From Arachnopeziza araneosa (Eukaryota > Ascomycota > Leotiomycetes > Helotiales > Arachnopezizaceae): DNA of 64,000 bases. The notes under the pieces were generated by a model. The model saw only the letters and a program-made list of their open reading frames with translations, searched no databases and had not been told where the DNA came from. Below, in pieces: positions 9,561 through 20,682 of this stretch (position 1 is the stretch's first letter; the number at the start of each line of letters is the position of its first letter). The stretch is taken from NCBI GenBank assembly GCA_003988855.1, contig QYAI01000024.1, forward strand, positions 124,001 through 188,000. The letters run 5' to 3'. Position numbers and translations under genes: made by a program.

Positions 9561-12340
9561 TTAAACTGAAGATTCTTCATCTTTGGCAACGGTGATCGCA
9601 CCAAAGAGTACAATCGGCAACAAAGCGTGCCCTAATAATTGTAATGCCAACGGCATAATGACCGTCCAGTTGGTGATTTCCCAACCGCCTCGAGCAAAGA
9701 CGCCTAAGTAAACGATAACCGTCACCAGCCTAGCAACGGTCAAGTACATCTACTTGAAATTGTCCTATATACGTTTCAGGCTCGTCAAGATGCCTATTTT
9801 CTCATTCTCTTTCGTCGTGGAAGTCTATTGGCGATTGATGGAGAAGAAATGACAGATGAAAACTTTGGATAGATGGAACGAGATCCCCGAGAAGAAGAAG
9901 GTGAGGAGTGGTGTCCAGCAGATGGTCTTGAGAGCCGCCGCTCCGAAGCTCTCTCGACTCAGGCGTCAGCGAATCACCAAATATGCAATAGGTGACTTGA
10001 TATTCAGTTTAGTTGTTGCCTTAGAATGTCAAAGTGGGTGACTTACAATGATATAGAAGATCAAGAATACAATAGCTATCGACTTCCAGGATGATATAAA
10101 GAATTCATCGACAGTATCTGGCCATGGGCCGGGGAGAAAGTGGTTTGCTAGAGCCAGGGGAAGTGCAGTAGCAAGGGCATAGTATGTGAATGTGGAGGAA
10201 AGTAGTGAGATTTTGCTGGAAATCTTGACGTCGCTCAAAAAGTACTGCACCCAGAGGCCATTCAATGGACCTTTGCACCAATCCTTAAGAGGATTGAAAA
10301 TAGGCTCAGCGGTTCCATAAGAATACTTCTGCCATCGCGATATTTCGTCCAAGACAGTGACGGAGACACCTTCTTTGAAGGAGATGTCTTGTAAAGCTCT
10401 GAACCTCAAAAATGCATTGTGACCTACAAACTGTGTTTGGTTAGTGAATAGAGATATTGGCTCTTGAGTCTCAACTTACAGAGCCACAGTCACCGCTGCT
10501 GACATTGAACGACATTGTAGTATAGCAGACTTCTGTAAGATATGCAACTGGTTTCGAAAATTAGTAGCTGACATGATTTATTTGCAGTATGACACGTACT
10601 TCCTTCCCCAAATAAAATGTATGCGCCTTTCAAATCGCCACTGCCATGCTGAACGACAGCAATTTCGGGGCATTCTAGCATCTCAAGAGCTCCCATATAT
10701 AGACAATCCTCCGGCACGCGAGTATCACTGTCCACAATGAGCAAGATCTCCCCAAGATTGATGTCCCCTTCAGCGCGTGTCTTTCCCCCACCCAGAAGAA
10801 AAACATTTTTGAGAACTTGTTCGTAGAAATCTTTTTCCAAAAATGGGTTTTCGACGTTTTTCAATTCTTCTTCCGATTTGAACGGGATTTTTGATTCGAA
10901 AGTTTCCTCGAGCCGGGCCAGCCTGAGCATCTCATCCTCGACACGAAGAGAAAAGTCAAGACAGTAATTCATATTACTGGCTTTCTTAAACCGACCTTTT
11001 CGTTCGTAACTGTTTGCGCCGTGACGGGGTCGTGCAACCCAACCAACCCCGTTTTGAGCATACCACTGTCTCCTCTCCCTAAAAATTGTCAATAAATGCA
11101 GTCATAAATATATAATCTAAAACCCACTCAGCCATTTCGGCATTTAGGTTCGCCATGCCATCGTCATTTACATAAATTGATGCAGTACCACCAACTTTCT
11201 GATAATGCTCGACTGCCAGTTTGATACTGAGGATTGTAGGTGCAATAACACTGTCAAGTTCAGTTCTTATAATCTTCTATGCTTAAAACTACTCACGTGT
11301 ACAAGCCTTCCATATACACAGGCATTTGAATGGTGATATGCGGGAGTATGACCTCCCCAAATCTTGAAGGATCAGGGCGTCGCGCACTAAAATATCTGGA
11401 ATTTCCTGCCTTGTTGTCACCAACGGGCCCCAAAAGTTGAAAAGCGCATATCACCAGCAGGAGACAAGAGCAAAATGCAAAGCCAGTGCAAAATGGAATA
11501 CATATGATGCATGCGATTCTACTGTACTTATCATCGTATTTTATTTCTGCGACTATCTGTTTAACCCATATTAGTGTCTCAGGTCGGGCGTCACTTATAA
11601 AAATTTGTTGCTTACTTTTGAGAAAACCACCCCCTCAAGTCCGATAAGAATCATCAAGGCCACTCCGGTCATCATAGCATGAGTAAGAATTATAGGTCGT
11701 TTATGAATGTCTTCTTTGCTGCCTCGGGATCGACCCATTCTTCTCCAATGGTTTGATTATCATCCTTTTCAAAAGCGTAACCGTTCTTCCCGAAGTCACT
11801 GATAGTCGGTGAGGATTGTCCCAGTAGAGTTTTAGAACCAGATGATGAGGAGTACAACGTTCCAAAGTCGCTGACGGTAGGGGATAATAAACCACCAAAA
11901 GGAGTTGTGGTTCCTATTGAGCTATGCGTCCCAAAGTCGCTGACACTCAGTAGTGCTAGGTTTGTGGAGGGACCTTTTGTCTCAGTTGAAGTAAACGTTA
12001 TCCCAAAGTCACTGAATGTTGGTGATTCTGGCGTTTCCGAGCAAGGACTAGATTCAGCTGCTAAGGAATACATAGAAGCTTTCTTTATCATCCGCGGAGT
12101 AGTGAAACTAGATCCCCATATCTAATTGTATTAGCCGCTGTTGGTGAGATACTCTCAAGGCTAACGAAAACTTACATATTCCATGAGAATATGCTCGATT
12201 TCCGAAGCATGTGCATATGCTGCATCTAAAGACTCTGCCCAAAACAAAATGATTTTTTCGTATCTCAAAAGACAAGCACAGCAACTTTTGATCCAAGGAT
12301 TGCGTATAGAGCCATGAATATCCTCCACAGGGTGCGCTGG
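9561..12340 (-). pseudogene. GT2-family membrane glycosyltransferase, broken by a frameshift and four in-frame stops
   Basis: Exons can be followed through about 12340-12176, 12121-11616, 11556-11297, 11251-11128, 11078-10600, 10547-10480, 10430-10047 and roughly 9995-9561. The catalytic part is intact: ITIQMPVYMEGLYT, the YVNDDGM motif, WVARPRHGANSYERKGRFKKA, VDSDTRVPED, the DEISRWQKYSYG acceptor motif, and several membrane helices. Family members polymerise cell-wall or capsule-like glycans at the plasma membrane. The damage has two parts. A one-base slip near 11716 separates the N-terminal tail from the first membrane helix. Codons TGA (9968-9966), TAG (9827-9825), TAG (9767-9765) and TAG (9752-9750) interrupt an otherwise open last exon. 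The start upstream of 12176 is not resolved. A stop-codon-edited gene is an alternative reading. Confidence 0.75.
11790..12016 (-). repeat. Four ~24-residue SDFG repeats in the GT2 N-terminal tail
   Basis: Counting from the ATG at 12091, SDFG occurs at residues 27-30, 51-54, 74-77 and 98-101, each preceded by Ser/Thr plus a hydrophobic residue (TFSDFG, SVSDFG, TVSDFG, TISDFG). Spacing is 24, 23 and 24 residues, and the linkers are Ser/Thr/Gly-rich. The repeat keeps frame throughout, so it arose while coding. Its role is unknown; a cytosolic docking or phosphorylation motif is a guess. Confidence 0.8.
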
Positions 12341-13116
12341 TGTGTGCTCCTACTGACCGAACAGGACTCAGGGGCATCGGAGGGCCACTAAGTAAGACAA
12401 CGGGAATATTCAGCTGAACTAAGAACCCTAGGTCAAGATGCAGCCCAGAACTTGACGTAGCCGCTTTAGCTTTTGATTGAGACCCACCTCGTCCTGGAAA
12501 AGCTTTCCCGGGCTGAGATGGTAAGTTATGGCTCTTTCCCTAAGGAACAAGCCTGAGAAATAGTTTATTTCATTTTAGAGTGTATATTTAGTTGAAATCG
12601 ATTTTGACATCGAGATCGACATACCATTCTTGAAAACTATCGATCAACTACTTTAGGAATATGTCTCAGCAGGCTCGTAAAGGTAAGCGAGAAATTCGAC
12701 CTTAGTTTGATCAAGTTTAATATTGGTTGTTAAGGGGAGACTGTGCAACTAAGTCCTCGTAGTCCTCATGTACCTCAAGGATGAGATCAGGTCATTTATA
12801 GGGGTAGTGTCCTTATTTGTTCTAGACTTTGAAATATGAAAGCCGTTGGCTTTTGGTATCCAAAAATTTGCTGGACAAGGAACAAATATGACGCTGTGGT
12901 TCGTGTTTTCCAGATTCAAGCATAAGTTGTGTAATGTCAACAGTGAATCTTAATTGAGAATTTATCCTCACAAATCCAAGTATAAGTCGTGTAGTATCAA
13001 CAGTAAATACTGAGAAGAAATAAATGTTGCAAAACCAACTGTCAAGCAGTATCTGGAGATGAGCAGCTACCAAATTGCCACAACTTTGCCGACTTGATCA
13101 CAAAGCCTTCCTTGTC
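12341..13116. other. Gene-poor AT-rich stretch between two decayed genes
   Basis: No credible coding frame is seen. The stretch contains the 60-bp-spaced tandem duplication described separately. Base composition and neighbours suggest decayed DNA. Confidence 0.4.
12914..13008. repeat. Two 35-bp copies spaced exactly 60 bp, differing only by transitions
   Basis: Bases 12914-12948 and 12974-13008 match at 29 of 35 positions. All six differences are transitions (C/T or G/A), several in CpA/TpG context. This is what a duplication hit by RIP-like mutation looks like, though two short copies alone do not prove it. Confidence 0.65.
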
Positions 13117-13759
13117 CTAAGTTTCAGTATATGAGCTATTCGCCATCCAGAAGTCCATCATTGCTGAGGCAGAGCCTCGATCTACCCAAGGTTTACCACC
13201 AGCCGAGTCGCTGGTATCGTTGTTAGCATTTGATATACGAAATATTATGAGAGATAATACGCAAAGAATCCACCACTTTTGCCGACGGCAAGATTGATGA
13301 TGAGATAAAAAGGTTGGTCAAAAGGAGTATTTTTTCTCCCCGTCCAGCTCCATGGATCTATCGTCCTACAGTTACAAGTCAGCATCATGATACTCAACGC
13401 ATAATTAAGAAACATACTTGTTTGATATTTTCATGCCGCTTCGATCCCACATGATTGAATTATCATAAAATTTAACGGTTAGCACTTGAAGAAGTCTGTT
13501 GTCCAGCCAGATATAAAGCAGATCTTCAGTCCAGTCTAAGCCATAAGTGTGGAAGCCTTGACTATAGTCTGTTCTTCCGACATACCAACTTGCAGTCTTC
13601 TTACACTGATCTGTGAAATAATTCAGGCCCCAGTGAAAAGTGGAGTAAATCGTATTACTGCCAAGTTCGTATGCATCAGGGTTGTTGCCTCTTGCTTCCA
13701 TGAGGTCGATTTCGCCGCTGGCTGGCCACTCGCCATAGGAAGAAATTTCGGGCATCATC
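13117..13759 (-). pseudogene. GH16 endo-glucanase-like gene lacking its 5' part
   Basis: Three exon-like blocks (13759-13418, 13365-13261, 13210-13117) splice in frame into about 180 residues. They hold the GH16 active-site motif GEIDLMEARGN with both catalytic Glu residues and the Asp between them, then DPWSWTGRKN, FDQPFYLIINLAVG and a normal C terminus ending at TAG 13117. The family cleaves beta-1,3(4)-glucans. The signal peptide and the front of the jelly-roll fold, normally before WPASGEID, are absent upstream; instead a WSC relic lies on the opposite strand. I therefore call it a 5'-truncated relic, although each block has no internal stop. Confidence 0.75.
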
Positions 13760-13828
13760 CTATAGAATTGAAGGGTCAGCGATGACAAACATGATTCTCG
13801 TAGGAAACGGTAGAAAGTAGCTGAGGTT

Positions 13829-14091
13829 GATTTCATAGCCGCGGTCTGACTGGAAATACTTTGATTGCTGGTACGACAATGACTGTCGAAATGTGTGCGA
13901 ATCAATGCCAGAATCTAGGTTATGATCTGGCGGGAGTCGAATATAGAGATGAGTGCTATTATAGAAATACACTGACAAGTACCTCTGTTTCTGCAATTCT
14001 GACAGACTGTGAAGCTATATTTTGCCCTAGAAATTCAACGGAATTCTATAGCGGAGGGAACAGGTTGCAACTATATTCGGCTAGACCATGA
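13829..14091 (+). pseudogene. WSC-domain fragment
   Basis: The frame shows RGLTGNTLIAG, MTVEMCANQCQ and GVEYRDECYYRN, then DCEAIFCPRN and SGGNRLQLYS, which follow the WSC carbohydrate-binding domain order. The usual ECYCG is ECYYR here: a conserved Cys is replaced by Tyr, a G-to-A change in CpA (antisense) context. There is no signal peptide, and a stop sits just upstream (about 13823). The fragment abuts the 5'-truncated GH16 relic head to head. WSC domains bind cell-wall glucan. It appears to be a dead remnant. Confidence 0.65.
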
Positions 14092-14654
14092 TTTTTCTTC
14101 TCAATTTTTGATACGTGTAAGTATTCTGTACTTATTTTTCGTTACCAATGTTATCAATTAGGGTCAAATATATGTATGATAAATGTAAGATGATAAATGG
14201 AATCTTAGAGATTGTTTATGTAACAATCTGAGCACCTCAAAATCGCACTCCATTAATCGTATCTTTGAAATGAAGACTTATTAAATCAGCACGATTACAC
14301 ATTCTAGAATGAGCGCTCAGAGTACTCGGAATATTTTCTGAAAGCACGAATATTAAGCAACACTGCTACTTTACCTACGGAAGGTGAATGTCGAGTGTGA
14401 TGCCAAGGATTTCCCCTTCCGAAATTGAATTAGAGCATCACATAATTTGTCTAAATGAATAGCGATACAAAGTTGCCAACCCCCTTTTTTTTATAAAAAA
14501 AAACCATTAGGTGCATTTTAGAACGTACCGCAGCTGGTAGATGTGGATGGATCATTTATTTTATTTAGCGCACATTAGCGCGCTAGTTCAGGACCTCAGA
14601 AATTCTACCTGATGGTAAGAAGCTGTCTCAACAACCCAACCGCACACCATAAAC
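14092..14654. other. AT-rich upstream region of the PPIL2 gene
   Basis: 563 bp with A/T runs around 14484-14505 and no credible ORF. The last ~100 bp probably hold the PPIL2 promoter. Confidence 0.4.
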
Positions 14655-16566
14655 ATGGGAAAAGGTAACTAAATCCTACGTGAAACTCTTGAAAGCTAAT
14701 TTGCTAACACTCCTATCTCCTTAGGCACAGACAAACTCTACGTTAGTTCCAACTATCCTCATTGAGAAACCTTTGTTCGAACCTGAATGAGTATTCTTTG
14801 GCTTTGGCGCTCACAAATTTTAGATCACGCACTCGGAGTGGTCGTCCGCCGATGCATACTCTGCCAGTGCTGGCTCCAATGTATCCCAAAAAGCGCCGAA
14901 CGGGTCCAGTTTCAAGCGCTTGCCTTTCAACTTTTGCGCCGCGAGCCTGCAACCATTCAAACACCCAGTATGCACAGCTGAAGGCACAATCTTTGATGTA
15001 GAAGTCATCAGTCAATGGCTTGAAAAGCATGGCACAAATCCAGTTACAGGGAAACCTTTGAAAGATAAGGATTTGATCAAGCTTAATTTTGCCCGGAATG
15101 GCGACACCGACGCAGGTGATGGCGGAGGTGGAGCAGGAGATGGGCAGGGTGAGATGGTTGACCCTGTTACTTTCAAGGTCTTCACGGATAACACACACAT
15201 CGTCGCGATCCGGCACGGCAGCGAGGCTAACGTCTTTGCGTGGGAAACGGTAGAGAGGCTGAATATCAAGGCTAAGATGTGGCTTGATCTGGTAGATGAT
15301 AGGGAGTTTGGAAGATCAGATATTATCACTCTTCAAGACCCTCAAAACCTTGAGAGTCGAGATTTGAGCCAGTTTAAATTTATGAAGGACGGCGAGACTG
15401 TCTTGACTAAGGAACAAGAAGAAGAGCGAAAGTCAGGCAGCGTGAATATCGACGCTTTAGGAAGGGTGGGCGATAAAGTTTTGAGGGCGAAAGAGGCTTT
15501 AGAGAAGGCAAGAAGAGAGCGGGAGGCCGGTGGTGATATCAACAGATCCAAAGCGCTCGTACAGAACGGGCTGAAGAATGCTGGAATCAAGCCATCTATG
15601 ATACAACAGAAGAAAACGGCCTACAATGCTGCGCAGTATACCACAGGGAAAGCAGCTGCTAGTTTTACGAGTACAGGACTCACGCCAGAGACGAGTGGCG
15701 AGAGAGCATTACTTACAGATGAAGAATATATGCTTCGACCGAAGAGAGTTAAGAATAAAGGATATGCTAGGATTGAAACTAATCTTGGCTCCATCAATAT
15801 CGAGTTACAAACCGAGACAGCTCCAAGGGCTGTATGGAATTTTGTCCAGTTGGCCAAAAAGGGTTACTACAATGGTGTAAAATTTCATCGGGTATGAATA
15901 TCGATAGTACATGAAGGGCATAGCTTACAAATTATACAGAATATACGAAACTTTATGATCCAGGGTGGTGATCCAACAGGAACGGGCAAAGGAGGCACGA
16001 GTATCTGGGGTAAGAATTTTAATGATGAATTCGACGGCCCTTTGACGCACGATTCACGTGGTGTTATGAGCATGGCCAATAAGGGGAAGAACACAAATTC
16101 AAGTCAATTCTTCATCACCTATAAGCCAGCAAAGCATCTTGATCGGAAGCATACCATATTTGGTCGTGTTGTTGGTGGCTTGGATGTCCTGACTAGACTT
16201 GAGAATGTTCCTGTGGACGACGGAAATCGGCCTCTCGATGATTTGATTATGGAGAATGTTGTAGTTTTCGTGGATCCTTTCGAAGAATTTCAAAAGCAAA
16301 AGGCCGAAAAAGACGACCTGGAGAAGCAGAAGGAAGAGATTAAAAGGCAAGGGGGCACCGAGGACGATAAGACCACCTGGACTGGCAAACGCATTAGAAA
16401 CGATGGAACGGTCGTCCAAAATGAACAATCTGGCGGAGTAGGAAAGTATCTCAAGGCAACAGCGGCCTCCAAAAATGCGTATACGGCGGATGATGAATTT
16501 TTGGAAGCTGAACCAGTCAAGAAGAAAATGAAATCAGGAGGATTTGGCAATTTTGATAGCTGGTAA
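14655..16566 (+). CDS. cyp8: U-box cyclophilin, peptidyl-prolyl isomerase-like 2 (PPIL2)
   Basis: Four exons (14655-14664, 14725-14741, 14824-15891, 15940-16566) encode 573 residues. The tiny first exons give MGKGTDKLY, then ITHSEW, the invariant PPIL2 start. A U-box spans about residues 35-110 (LPFNFCAASLQPF, GTIFDVEVISQWL). The cyclophilin domain occupies about 310-470 and includes FHRNIRNFMIQGGDPTGTG with the catalytic Arg, the SSQFFIT motif and HLDRKHTIFG; the cyclosporin-binding Trp of CypA is His, as common in this subfamily. The tail is basic and ends GFGNFDSW. PPIL2 is a nuclear, spliceosome-associated protein with ubiquitin-ligase potential. Confidence 0.95.
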
Positions 16567-17219
16567 GTCGATGAATCTTAGCTGGCACTACTTTACAGAA
16601 CCTTCCTATCGCCCAACGATGCGTTGATAATGGATGAGGCACAAAGCCTGTATAGATCCTCAAAATTATGCGGTGGCCGTCCTCCACTCGCCCGGGTCAT
16701 TACCGTTGAAATAGGTAGTCATTCTGGCCTTGGGCTAGGACCAGAGAGGAAGGCTGGCGAGTTGAGAGCTCCCGCTATGGCCAAAGTCCCTTGAATTTCC
16801 AATCCTCCAAGGTTAGATGGGAGATATAGAATAAGATAACCGCTGTTCCCCCTAGCTACCAAAATATAAGATAATATGACATTATGAAACTCTCGTTGGT
16901 ACCAAGTGATGCTGCTCAGACTTGAAGTCAAGAATTTGGTTTGGCGTGTGACACCATAGGCGGCAATGCAGGCTCACCGTTCGGGCAGGTTCAAGAAGAC
17001 GGACCTCCTCTCAACCCCGAATCCTCTTGAACGCAACATCGATAATATTGTTCCGAAGCGGCGATGAGATCTTGCTGTGCGGCGCTACCTGGCAGTGTTT
17101 GGTGACATCTTATCGCGGCAAGTCAATCCTGGTGTCTTGCTCACTCCGCGACAAGACGTCGAAAGCCTAACCCGCTGTTTCCCGAGAGCATGATCAGTGA
17201 AACGACTTAGCTAGTCACC
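16567..17219. promoter_or_regulatory. Intergenic region upstream of the Aro80-like gene
   Basis: 653 bp between PPIL2 and the regulator gene. No ORF or repeat stands out. It should contain the regulator promoter and long 5' leader. Confidence 0.4.
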
Positions 17220-20200
17220 ATGTCGGCATCAACTTTACAATTTCCATTGCAGCCAGAGAGCTCGAATGGTTCCAATGTCTCCAGTGGATCGCCTTCAGCC
17301 CAGCAATCGCAACAGCCACAGCACAAACGAGTCTATCAAGCATGCATACCATGCCGTCGTCGCAAAGTGAAGTGCGATTTGGGAAGCGTCGACAACCCCA
17401 ACGATCCTCCATGTGTACGATGTCGAAGAGAGAGCAAGGAGTGCTTCTTCTCTGCTACGAGACGAAAGCGCAAGCATGACGACGGCAGAGATGATAGCCT
17501 AGATGGCTACGAGTACGCCGATGACTACATTGTGAGAAATGGAAGGAAGATGGCACAAGGCTCCCCACCACCTTCAGTCCGGCAGACTTCCATGGGAGCT
17601 CCTCCATCTACAAGAATTCAGGGTCCTTATGGAGATGCGCCGCCTATGCCTGGTCCTCCGCTGACGCCTGGTGGATCAATTGGTAGAACGCAGCCTTTAC
17701 GCCGCCCAAACTCACATAGAGATGATCCTAGAGAAGAGGATAGGCATGCCGCAGATTCGAATACTCAGTTGGAAAACTTGGAGGCCCAAGAGGTAATGCG
17801 ACGTGAAGTTTATGGTACGTATCCCACTATGCTATCCTGCTCGTACTGAAAGTAGACAGGACCCCATGACGCTCTAGATCTTCTCTATAAAGCTGCAACG
17901 GACAGCCCAGGCCATAAACGAGATAGAAGCAGTAGCAGTCAGCTTCCTCCTTTAGTTGGGCATCACACATCAGTGCCACATCAAGCTTCACCAATACAGA
18001 ATCACGGTGATTTTCAGTCAAACTACATGCGTCCTCCAGAGCCTCGGCGAGAGGCCGCCATTGATCCCGCCTTGTCAACCGAAGGTCCGAACGGACCCGG
18101 AAGAATGCACGAAACGGGATATAAAGATGCTATCAAAGCCTGGTCGCGGTTCAGGTTTGTTCGAGCAGGATGGTTTACGCCCCCAGAGGCCATTGATTAT
18201 ATTGACTAGTAGCTACCCCACCCTAGCTTACTGGATTCTGTGCTAATTATATTAGTTATTATGAATATCTATCACCTCTTACTCCAATCTCTCCTCCAAC
18301 GTTTCGAGACCCGGGAACGCACCCTACACTCCTCACTGAGGAACCTATCCTAACGGTCACCCTCTTAACGATTGCAACCCGCTACAAGCAGATTGGAGGT
18401 CCAGGAGGACATTGCAGGTCACATGCCATCCATGAACAACTTTGGACCTATCTCCGAGGAATGATTGAGAGATGTCTATGGGGCCAGGAAGCTTTTGGTG
18501 GTGGATTCTGTGGGTCTGGAGCTGATTCAGAAGCTCAAACGTCAAGTACTGCTCCTTGGCGAGGTTTACGGAAAGGCAGTCTCCGAACCCTCGGCACAAT
18601 TGAGAGTTTGATGATACTTACTGAATGGCATCCTCGAGCGTTGCATTTTCCGCCTGCAGAAGCCACTGATGAACTTATGCTTCCGAGTTATGAGACGCCG
18701 GACACTTACAGTACCGATGACGAAGGGGGTCATCGACTTCCTCGGGGTGTAGGTGGTAAAAGAATTGAGAGCTGGCTTGAGCCGGCGTGGAGAAGCGATC
18801 GGATGTGTTGGATGCTTTTAAGCACAGCCATGGGATTGTCGTACGAGCTTGGCGTCTTCGACAATATCGAAGAACTTTTAGCAGCTGGAGGCGAGATGAC
18901 TCGACCCGAGTATGAGGATGAAGCGTATCGGCTCAGAGCTGCAAGGATTAAGCGGCTGCTCTTAATCTATGTTACGCAGTTGGCAGGTCGTCTCGGTTGG
19001 ACAAACATGGTACCTGAAAACCTACGTGTTACAGATCCTGCGTTTGCTCCCCGCAAACGACGACCCTCTGTGGAGGGTAAGACACCAGAGACTAATACCA
19101 CCGTCTCGAACACTTTTAATTATATTCCTGATCTCGAACTTGATGACCAGATTATCCATTGTTGGGCCGGTATCAGCAATGCAATGCGAATCGGCAATGA
19201 AAGGTTGTTCAAATCAAGGCAGTACACCACCAAAATCATTCAGGATGGAAGTTATGTCGAGCAGTTGAAAGATTTTCAGCCCATGTTGAGTGCATGGAGA
19301 AAAGAGTTCGAACGTTTTCGACTACCTCAATACATTCGCTATATTCTGTCGATCGAATATGAATACGTGCGGATATATGTGAATTCTTTATCGCTTCAAG
19401 CAGTTGTTGAAAGGTGTACCAACAACGCCGGGAATCACTCCAATGGAGTTGGACCAACTGGCAACGGAAATGCGGTAGGAACAGCTCTGTCACCTGAAAC
19501 TCAGAACTATTACGGAAAGTTGCCACTGGCTAAACTTGGTGGCTTCAGCCAAGCTGACCAAGACTACGTAAAGGAGGTCGTCGATGGAAGTCGCAACCTT
19601 CTCAAAACAGTGGTCGACGGTCTCTTACCGGGTGGCTTCCTCAAGCATGCCCCTGTTCGTACATATTTCCGTATCATTAGTGGAGCGATGTTCCTGTTAA
19701 AGACATTCGCTCTAGGAGCTTCCAAAAATGATGTGGAGATATCCATCGGCCTGATGGACCGTGCCGTAGACGCTCTTCGTAATTGCGTGGTAGATGATGT
19801 GCATCTAGGTATTCGCTTCGCCGACCTTCTCGAGACACTTACCTCGCGTCTGCGTAGCCGATTTATCAGTGCTCAAACTGGACCACCTCAACCAGAACCG
19901 AACCTGAGTAGAAACCGTAGTCCAGTACAGCATCAGGATACAAGCCCAGGATCAAAGAGAGCCAAGATTGAACCTGGACCACGAGACAGAGGTGACCAGA
20001 TCCGTGAATGGAATGCTGCTACACCAAACTTCAGTGTTAGTGGCAATAATGGTGAGTTGCAGATTTTTATGCTATCTCATAATTTGTTTTTTAGCTTTAC
20101 ATTTAGCTGACCCCTTTCAACAGACTTATCTGTTTCGGCTACTCCTTTTGATGTAAACATCAACCCGGGCTCATCCAACAACTTTTTCACAAACCCAGGA

Positions 20201-20446
20201 ACCCCATACAATAGCAACACAGCTCCAGGCTCCACATATGGGGGCAATTTTGAAGATGTGTTTGGCCAAACCAATACATGGGGAGACAGCGAGGTCTGGT
20301 ATCTTCCGCCTGGTCAGGCATTCTTTCAAAATATCAATGATCAAGGAGTCACGCAAACAGCAGAGGGTGTCAATATTGGGGGAATGGACTTGTTGGATTT
20401 TATGGCTTTAGATGCTCCTGGATATGGGGATGGGCCAGGTTTCTGA
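17220..20446 (+). CDS. ARO80: Zn(II)2Cys6 transcription factor, Aro80-like
   Basis: Four exons (17220-17814, 17860-18208, 18256-20051, 20124-20446) give 1,020 residues. The zinc cluster has Cys at about 42, 45, 52, 65, 68 and 75 (spacing 2-6-12-2-6). The DNPNDPPCVRCRRESKEC stretch and the following FFSATRRKRK are typical of Aro80. The middle fungal-specific TF domain begins at WFTPPEAIDYIDYY and continues through SPLTPISPPTFRDPGTHPTL and EQLWTYLRGMIERCLWGQE. In yeast Aro80 senses aromatic amino acids and activates their catabolic genes from CCG-type sites. The C terminus is Asn/Gly-rich with acidic ends. Assignment to Aro80 rests on recalled family patterns, not a search. Confidence 0.82.
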
Positions 20447-20592
20447 GATGGTCAGGAATGAGTACACAAAATGCGGCTTATGACGGTGTTCTGGGTATTA
20501 TAGTCATGCAAAGCGGGTAGAATGGGCAGGTTTCAGGTTCTGGTGGTATGATTTCTAGCGCATTTCCGTATCCTCTACAATTACGAGCCATA

Positions 20593-20682
20593 CGGAGGCA
20601 CAGCGGTGAAGTCTTGTATGTGGGTCAAAAGTGGATCCAATAAGCTAAGCCTAGTTAGGCAGTGCTCTGAATGTCAACGAAA
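20593..20682 (+). repeat. Left 90-bp terminal inverted repeat of the Tc1/mariner element
   Basis: It starts CGGAGGCACA after TA at 20591-20592 and pairs with 21844-21933 at 81 of 90 positions without gaps. Seven of nine differences are transitions. Confidence 0.92.

Noticed and set aside
15012..15857. Several minus-strand ORFs inside the PPIL2 gene
   Set aside because: Shadows of a highly conserved plus-strand coding exon.
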